Source: Synechococcus sp. UW140 (GTDB taxonomy: Bacteria; Cyanobacteriota; Cyanobacteriia; PCC-6307; Cyanobiaceae). Taken from it: 10,106 nt of DNA. Made by a program: the position numbers and the translations under genes. Below the pieces are notes generated by a model that saw nothing but the letters and a program-made list of their open reading frames with translations, ran no database searches and was not told the origin of the DNA. Shown piece by piece: positions 5,684 through 10,106 of the stretch (position 1 is the first letter of the stretch; the number at the start of each line of letters is the position of its first letter). Where the stretch lies: positions 1 through 10,106 of the forward strand of contig CAMDWF010000062.1 in the NCBI GenBank assembly GCA_945878795.1, in the 5' to 3' direction.

Positions 5684-6652
5684 TTACGTGACCGAACGAC
5701 TTCTTTGGCGGTGGCCCCGCACATCGGACCTGGGTAAGCGCACATGACTGGCCAGGCCCAGGAGTTGCAAAAGCCTGATGTGCTCCCATGTCAGGTCGAT
5801 CTGCCCTTTGTCGACGCCATGGCGGGCGGAATGGGGAAAGGCGTGGTGGTTGTTATGCCACCCCTCACCGAAGGTGAGGGCGGCCACCCAGGGGTTGTTT
5901 TTGGAGTGGTCACCGCTTTCGTGGTTGACCTGGCCCCAGCGATGGGTGGCCGAATTCACCAGCCAGGTGCACTGATACACGATTGCCAAGCGCAGGGGGA
6001 TCCCCCACAGCACCAAGGACCAGCCACCGACGCCCGTGGCGTTGCCGATCCAGTAGAGCAAGACGCCGAGAATGAGCTGCAGGGACAGGAACCAACGGTT
6101 CAACCAGCGGTAATAAGGATCAACCGCTAGATCTCCCGTCAGACGGGGCACGGCAGCGAGGGCCGGAACCCCGACGAGCATCCAGCCCATGTGGGACCAC
6201 CAAAAGCCGAGGTTGCTGTCGTGGTGGTCGACGGCAGTATCGGAAAACTTGTGGTGGTGCCGGTGCAACCCGACCCAGTCAATCGGGCCGTGCTGGCAGC
6301 TCAGGGCTCCGCAGGTGGCCAGGACACGCTCCAACCAACGGGGCACCCGGAAGGAGCGATGGCTAAGAAGACGGTGATAGCCCAGGGTGACCCCCAGGCA
6401 GGCGGTGATCCAGTACAGAATCAGCATCGTGACCAGGGCCTGCCAGCTCCAGAACCGTGGCAGCAGGGCCACCAGGGCCAGACCATGGACCGCCGCCATG
6501 TAGAGGATGACGCCCCAGCGTGGCCCAGGTGACTCACCGGGACCACTGTGCTGGGCCCGGGCGCGCTCGGGGGACAAAGAGCTGATGGCGGCTCGCCGAT
6601 GATGGAGCGCCTGGAGCCTGGTGGCAGCTCGGGGGGGGCTGGCGGCGAGCAT
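5684..6652 (-). CDS. desC: Acyl-lipid delta-9-type fatty acid desaturase
   Basis: Membrane-bound di-iron desaturase that introduces a double bond into glycerolipid acyl chains, acting with ferredoxin in cyanobacterial membranes. The chosen ATG at 6652 gives 322 aa. The frame stays open to 6856 with another ATG at 6730, but those starts lie upstream of the candidate promoter and would overlap the divergent gene. The three histidine clusters are complete: HRLLSH (93-98), HRHHH (130-134) and HNNHH (266-270). The strongly conserved 'DSNLGFWWSHMGWML' follows the second box. Hydrophobic segments lie at about 47-65, 70-90, 155-168 and 187-225. The first 45 residues are basic, low in conserved features, and include a run of eight C. 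DesC (delta-9) is the best fit; regiospecificity cannot be read from sequence. Confidence 0.9.
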   Translation of the reverse strand: MLAASPPRAATRLQALHHRRAAISSLSPERARAQHSGPGESPGPRWGVILYMAAVHGLALVALLPRFWSWQALVTMLILYWITACLGVTLGYHRLLSHRSFRVPRWLERVLATCGALSCQHGPIDWVGLHRHHHKFSDTAVDHHDSNLGFWWSHMGWMLVGVPALAAVPRLTGDLAVDPYYRWLNRWFLSLQLILGVLLYWIGNATGVGGWSLVLWGIPLRLAIVYQCTWLVNSATHRWGQVNHESGDHSKNNPWVAALTFGEGWHNNHHAFPHSARHGVDKGQIDLTWEHIRLLQLLGLASHVRLPRSDVRGHRQRSRSVT

Positions 6653-6675
6653 GAAGACAGAAACGAAATCCAAGC

Positions 6676-6681
6676 TAGAAT
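6676..6681 (+). promoter_or_regulatory. Candidate -10 box for the rightward (263-aa) gene
   Basis: TAGAAT matches TATAAT at five of six positions and lies 24 bp before the ATG at 6706. No convincing -35 box was found; TGAAGA at 6652-6657 is at 18-bp spacing but is a poor match. It overlaps the opposite-strand desC -10 candidate by two bases. Confidence 0.35.
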
Positions 6682-6688
6682 GATAGCA
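6680..6688 (-). promoter_or_regulatory. Candidate extended -10 promoter for desC
   Basis: On the minus strand the sequence is TGCTATCAT: TG-N plus TATCAT (5 of 6 matches). Initiation near 6672-6674 would leave a leader of about 20 nt before the desC ATG at 6652, which supports that start over the longer ones. The motif is the only evidence. Confidence 0.4.
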
Positions 6689-6705
6689 GTAAGGATTCGT
6701 ATTGG

Positions 6706-7497
6706 ATGGGATGCCGAGCAGATATCGCATCGGGTCGTATCGCCTTTGCGCATCTGATTCGCATGTGGCATGCCCGCAACGGCTGGTCCCACAGAGTGTT
6801 GCCCTCCCTTGCCGAACACTTCGATCTGGGGCGCGTCCACAATTCCCAGCTCTCAATGCTGCGCAACGGCAAACTGGCTTCCCCTGGGCCCGAGGTGTTT
6901 TTGGCCCTGGGGGGCATCAACCGCTGGCTGGCCGAACAAGCGCCCGCAGGCCAGCTCGACCAGGCCTACCTCCAGGCGGCGCTGGCCGGCCACCCCGATC
7001 TGATCGAGGCCCTGGCGACGGGCGCCGATGCGGTGCGGGACCCCCAAGGTGGGGTCCTCGGGGCCGGTGACCTGTTGGAGGTGTTCGTGGGCCTGCGGCC
7101 GGCACCCCCAGCGTTCAACCTCTCTATCAGGGAGGAGGAGGCCGCCACGCTCTCGGCGGCGTTGGCCGACTTATTGACGGCGGGGCGCCCCTGGCGCCAG
7201 TGCCGAGACGAGCTGCTGGCGGCCTATCCCGTGGGGCGTCGCGGCCGGCGGGACCGCTTTGCCGCCGTCATGGCCGGCCAGCAGGAGTACGGCGCCACCG
7301 AGCTTGAGGCGGAGCTGCCAGACCTGCGGCGCACCCTGGCCCAATTGGGGGGATCGGTTGCCGTGGAACTGGGGCCGGAACGCTTCCTGGAGCTCCTGCG
7401 GAATCGAGCCCACTCCCTGGACGAAAACTCCTGCATCCAGCCCCAAGCAGTGGATGATCTGGCCACAGCGATCCGCCGCAAACTGGCTGAGGAATAA
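6706..7497 (+). CDS. Uncharacterised cyanobacterial protein with HTH-like N-terminus
   Basis: I cannot assign a function to this 263-aa protein. It begins MGCRADIASGRIAF at the ATG at 6706, with AAGGA 10 nt upstream as a possible Shine-Dalgarno; an internal ATG at 6763 is an alternative start. Residues about 27-56 ('VLPSLAEHFDLG...' then 'NSQLSMLRNGKLASP') resemble an XRE-type helix-turn-helix, where a loop of the form 'LRNGK...P' follows the recognition helix. This is a by-eye match and may be wrong. The remainder is soluble, rich in Ala and Leu, and mostly helical, with charged segments such as 'GRRGRRDRF'. No signal peptide or membrane segment is visible. It diverges from desC and precedes the PLP-enzyme gene by 47 bp, so the two may be cotranscribed. 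Codon choice matches its neighbours, so it is probably a real, native gene. Confidence 0.75.
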   Translation: MGCRADIASGRIAFAHLIRMWHARNGWSHRVLPSLAEHFDLGRVHNSQLSMLRNGKLASPGPEVFLALGGINRWLAEQAPAGQLDQAYLQAALAGHPDLIEALATGADAVRDPQGGVLGAGDLLEVFVGLRPAPPAFNLSIREEEAATLSAALADLLTAGRPWRQCRDELLAAYPVGRRGRRDRFAAVMAGQQEYGATELEAELPDLRRTLAQLGGSVAVELGPERFLELLRNRAHSLDENSCIQPQAVDDLATAIRRKLAEE

Positions 7498-7544
7498 ACC
7501 CCAAGACATTTCAGCGGCAAGATGGCCCCTTCCGCCTCCTGCCC

Positions 7545-8798
7545 TTGTCCACCCGTTGGGCCCGTGATCATGTGGCCACAGCCCTGGAGCAGATCGCCCC
7601 CCTGGTCAGGGCCCATACGGCAGCCATTCGGCCTCGGCTGGCTTCTGTGCTGGAGGCCCTAGCCGCCGAGCGGGTCGGAACCCAGCACTTCGCTTCGGTG
7701 AGCGGCTATGGCCATGGCGATCAAGGCCGCGACACTTTGGATCGGGTCTTTGCCCGGGTGCTTCAGGCCGAAGCAGCCGCAGTGCGGCTGCAATTCGTCA
7801 GTGGCACCCACGCGATCACCGCCGCCCTCTTCGGGGTGCTGCGCCCCGGCGACCGACTTTTGGCCCTCACCGGCCGCCCCTACGACACATTGGAGGAGGT
7901 CATCGGGCTGCGGGGCAGTGGCATGGGCTCGTTGGCGGAGTTCGGCATCGTCTACGACGAACTCCCGCTCACCCCGGCTGGCCTGGTGGATGAAGCGAAG
8001 CTGGAAACGGCCCTGTCGATCCCCACCCGCATGGTGTTGATTCAGCGGAGTTGCGGCTACAGCTGGCGACCTTCCCTCGGGGTGCGGGCCATCGGTCGGC
8101 TGTGCGCAAGGGTCAAGGCTCTCCAGCCCGACTGCCTTTGCTTCGTGGACAATTGCTATGGAGAACTGGTGCAGGATCTGGAACCTACCGCCGTGGGCGC
8201 CGATCTGATCGCCGGCTCCCTGATCAAGAACCTGGGGGGCACCATTGCCCCCGCAGGCGGGTATGTGGCCGGCCAGCGCCAGCTGGTGGAACAGGCCTGC
8301 TGCCGCCTGACGGCGCCAGGCATCGGCAGTGAGGGGGGCAGCAGCTTCGACCTCAACCGCCTGTTGTTTCAAGGGTTGTTTCTGGCACCCCAGATGGTGG
8401 CTGAAGCCCTCATCGGCGCCGAACTGGTCGCCACCGTGTTCGCCAATCTCGGCTATGCGGTCAGTCCCAAGCCAGGTGAGGGGCGCAGCGACGTCATCCA
8501 GGCGGTGCGGCTGGGCAGCGCTGAGGCCCTCAAAGCGGTGTGTCGGGCCTTCCAATCGGCCTCGCCGGTGGGCTCCTATCTCGACCCCGTGCCCGCGCCC
8601 ATGCCCGGCTATGCCAGCGACCTGGTGATGGCGGGGGGCACCTTCATCGACGGCAGCACCAGCGAATTCTCAGCCGACGCGCCCCTGAGGGAGCCCTTCG
8701 TGTTGTTCACCCAGGGGGGCAGCCACCATGCCCACACCGCCCTGGCCCTCGAGCGGGCCCTACCCGTACTGGTGGAGGGGGTGGCCCAGGGGGATTGA
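7545..8798 (+). CDS. PLP-dependent methionine gamma-lyase-like ('aluminum resistance') family protein
   Basis: This 417-aa protein resembles the fold-type I PLP family annotated as aluminum resistance protein or methionine gamma-lyase family. Visible motifs are 'GYGHGDQGRDTLDRVFA' (54-70), 'SGTHAITAALFG' (86-97, cofactor phosphate region), 'FVDNCYGELVQ' (200-210, with the cofactor-binding Asp near 202) and 'GSLIKNLGGTIAPAGGY' (224-240), where Lys228 is the likely Schiff-base lysine. The C-terminal part contains 'GGTFIDGSTSEFSADAPLR' and 'FTQGGSHHAHTAL'. The substrate is unknown; a C-S lyase activity is inferred from the family name, and aluminium resistance is weakly grounded. No in-frame ATG lies near the N-terminus between the upstream stop (7488-7490) and the conserved region, so the start is probably TTG 7545; CTG 7539 and GTG 7572 are alternatives. 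gcvH follows after 59 bp. Confidence 0.85.
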   Translation: MSTRWARDHVATALEQIAPLVRAHTAAIRPRLASVLEALAAERVGTQHFASVSGYGHGDQGRDTLDRVFARVLQAEAAAVRLQFVSGTHAITAALFGVLRPGDRLLALTGRPYDTLEEVIGLRGSGMGSLAEFGIVYDELPLTPAGLVDEAKLETALSIPTRMVLIQRSCGYSWRPSLGVRAIGRLCARVKALQPDCLCFVDNCYGELVQDLEPTAVGADLIAGSLIKNLGGTIAPAGGYVAGQRQLVEQACCRLTAPGIGSEGGSSFDLNRLLFQGLFLAPQMVAEALIGAELVATVFANLGYAVSPKPGEGRSDVIQAVRLGSAEALKAVCRAFQSASPVGSYLDPVPAPMPGYASDLVMAGGTFIDGSTSEFSADAPLREPFVLFTQGGSHHAHTALALERALPVLVEGVAQGD

Positions 8799-8857
8799 TC
8801 AGCCCCGGCGGTCGGCACTCCTGGCAGAGTGGCCCGGCCCCCGCTTCCGCCCCGGCC

Positions 8858-9247
8858 ATGGCGCTCTCCTTCCCCACCGACTGCCGCTACGCCGACAGCC
8901 ACGAATACACCCGCCCCGAAGGCGATCTGGCCAGGGTGGGCATCAGTGCCTTCGCCGTCGATCAACTCGGAGACATCGTCTTTGTGGAGCTTCCCGAGGT
9001 GGGGGCCGCCGTCACCCAGGGACAAAGTTTCGGCACGGTGGAGTCGGTCAAGGCCGTGGAAGAGCTGGTGGCTCCGATCACGGGGACCGTGCAGGCGCGC
9101 AATGAGGCCGTACTGGCCAATCCTGAAGAATTGCAGAACGACCCCTACGGCGAAGGCTGGCTGCTGGTGGTCGTTCCCAGCGACGTCAGCGAGATCGACA
9201 CTTTGATGGATGCCGCCACTTATCAGGGCAAGGTTGATGGCCACTGA
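8858..9247 (+). CDS. gcvH: Glycine cleavage system H protein
   Basis: GcvH is the lipoyl carrier that shuttles the aminomethyl group from the P protein to the T and L proteins during glycine decarboxylation, central to photorespiration and one-carbon supply in cyanobacteria. The protein is 129 aa from the ATG at 8858 (MALSFPTDCRYADSHEY). The lipoyl-attachment motif 'FGTVESVKAVEELVAPI' is intact with Lys65 as the modified residue. Other family segments are 'GISAFAVDQLGDIVFVELPE' and 'NDPYGEGWLLVV'. The frame is open for 106 codons upstream, but that part overlaps the preceding PLP-enzyme gene and is not homologous to GcvH. No Shine-Dalgarno is seen. gcvP follows after 94 bp, so the two probably form one unit. 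Confidence 0.97.
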   Translation: MALSFPTDCRYADSHEYTRPEGDLARVGISAFAVDQLGDIVFVELPEVGAAVTQGQSFGTVESVKAVEELVAPITGTVQARNEAVLANPEELQNDPYGEGWLLVVVPSDVSEIDTLMDAATYQGKVDGH

Positions 9248-9341
9248 GGGCCTGATTATGCGCAATAGCTAGCGAGGCGCTCCGAGCGCAGACAAACCTG
9301 CCTTTGATTTCCTTAGGATTCTGGCTCTTGATTGATCGCCT

Positions 9342-10106
9342 GTGAGCGCCCCGTTTCTCGTGCGGCACCTGGGTCCGGGTCCTGAGGAACAACGGCAGAT
9401 GCTCGATGAGCTGGGGCTGGATTCCCTCGAAGCCTTGGCAGCCCAGATCGTGCCGGCCGACATCCTGTTGCCCCAGGCGGCCGCCGCCGAAGGCTTGCCT
9501 GTCGCCTGCGGCGAGGCCGAAGCCTTGGCCGAACTTGCCCAAATCGCCGCAGCCAACCTTACCCATAGAAGCCTGATCGGACTGGGGTACCACGGCACCG
9601 CCACTCCGGCCCTAATCCAGCGCCACGTCCTCGAAAATCCCTGTTGGTACACCGCCTACACGCCCTATCAAGCTGAAATCGCCCAAGGACGGCTGGAGGC
9701 CCTGCTCAACTTCCAGACCCTGGTGAGTGAACTCACCGGTTTGCCGATTGCCAATGCCTCGCTGCTGGATGAGGCCACCGCAGCGGCAGAAGCCATGGCC
9801 ATGGCGCTGGCGGTAAGCCGCCGCAGCGGAGGCCGCCGCTTTCTCGTCGACCAGGAGGTGTTGCCCCAGACCCTGGCTGTCTTGCGCACCCGGGCCGAAC
9901 CCCTCGAAATCCAAATCGACTTGATCCCGGCCGCAGATCTGGCCAGCCGCTTTGCCGAAGGGCTGGGGAGCGCCGATCTGCCGGAGGATGTCTTTGGCCT
10001 GCTGCTCCAACTGCCGGGCACGGCAGGGGGTCTGTGGGACCCCAGCCCCCTGCTGGCTGCGGCTCGGACTTCAGGGATCATCACCACGGTGGCGATCGAT
10101 CCGCTG
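9342..10106 (+). CDS. gcvP: Glycine dehydrogenase (decarboxylating) P protein, 5' part (cut by window edge)
   Basis: GcvP is the PLP-dependent decarboxylase of the glycine cleavage complex; it releases CO2 from glycine and loads the remaining aminomethyl group onto lipoyl-GcvH. The first 255 codons of an expected 950-990 are present, so the catalytic lysine is outside the window. The GTG at 9342 is favoured because an in-frame TGA (9333-9335) lies immediately upstream. The N-terminus 'FLVRHLGPGPEEQRQML' is the normal P-protein opening. Further matches are 'GLGYHGTATPALIQRHVLEN' (80-99), 'YTPYQAEIAQGRLE' (106-119) and 'NASLLDEATAAAEAM' (138-152). The 94-bp gap from gcvH contains a small inverted repeat (GCGCTC-C-GAGCGC, 9277-9289) and no recognisable glycine riboswitch. 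Confidence 0.95.
   Translation, partial: MSAPFLVRHLGPGPEEQRQMLDELGLDSLEALAAQIVPADILLPQAAAAEGLPVACGEAEALAELAQIAAANLTHRSLIGLGYHGTATPALIQRHVLENPCWYTAYTPYQAEIAQGRLEALLNFQTLVSELTGLPIANASLLDEATAAAEAMAMALAVSRRSGGRRFLVDQEVLPQTLAVLRTRAEPLEIQIDLIPAADLASRFAEGLGSADLPEDVFGLLLQLPGTAGGLWDPSPLLAAARTSGIITTVAIDPL

Noticed and set aside
5644..5745. 34-codon N-terminal extension of rplI
   Set aside because: It overlaps the 3' end of desC, has no L9 similarity, and the standard L9 start MAKRVQVVL lies at 5643.
6653..6856. 68-codon N-terminal extension of desC
   Set aside because: It would overlap the start of the divergent gene and lie upstream of the best promoter candidate; desaturase similarity begins well after the chosen ATG.
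7659..8555. 298-codon open frame on the minus strand opposite the PLP-enzyme gene
   Set aside because: The plus-strand protein has clear PLP-enzyme motifs over the same interval; the antisense product is low-complexity and His/Gln-rich with no recognisable family.
8540..8857. 106-codon N-terminal extension of gcvH
   Set aside because: The extension lies in another frame of the PLP-enzyme gene, and GcvH proteins are about 125-130 aa, which matches the ATG at 8858.
9248..9341. Glycine riboswitch upstream of gcvP
   Set aside because: The gap is shorter than a tandem aptamer and I found none of the conserved glycine-aptamer sequence blocks.
1..10106. Mobile elements, CRISPR arrays, tRNA or rRNA genes, defence systems
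   Set aside because: I saw no transposase or integrase features, no regularly spaced direct repeats and no tRNA-like cloverleaf; nearly all the sequence is covered by native-looking chromosomal genes.

Overview
This window looks like ordinary chromosomal DNA of a GC-rich unicellular cyanobacterium, most likely of the Synechococcus/Cyanobium lineage. Three things point that way. The S10-type ribosomal protein cluster begins with rplC and has no rpsJ in front of it. A DesC-type acyl desaturase lies beside rplI and dnaB. The run desC - small unknown gene - methionine gamma-lyase-like gene - gcvH - gcvP is, as I recall, typical of marine picocyanobacteria. The lineage is inferred from protein similarity and gene order by eye, not from a search.

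Layout. Positions 1-3052 (minus strand) hold rplC-rplD-rplW-rplB-rpsS-rplV, read right to left; rplV is cut by the window edge. The genes are tightly packed: rplD and rplW overlap by 8 bp and the other gaps are 4-35 bp. Upstream of rplC is a gene-free stretch (3053-3433) with a candidate extended -10 promoter and two perfect inverted repeats, possibly a long r-protein leader. Next on the minus strand come dnaB (replicative helicase, no intein), a 332-bp gap with a strong 13-bp-stem hairpin, rplI (L9) and desC.

At about 6.67 kb transcription diverges, with candidate -10 boxes for the two strands overlapping. The plus strand then carries an uncharacterised 263-aa protein with an HTH-like N-terminus, a 417-aa PLP-dependent methionine gamma-lyase-like ('aluminum resistance') protein, gcvH, and the first 255 codons of gcvP, which runs off the right edge.

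Functionally the window combines translation (L22, S19, L2, L23, L4, L3, L9), replication (DnaB), membrane-lipid desaturation (DesC) and the glycine cleavage system (H and P proteins, used in photorespiration and one-carbon metabolism). I found no mobile element, CRISPR array, tRNA or rRNA, and no convincing new system. The points most worth checking are the long rplC leader, the dnaB/rplC junction, the overlapping divergent promoters and the two poorly characterised genes between desC and gcvH.
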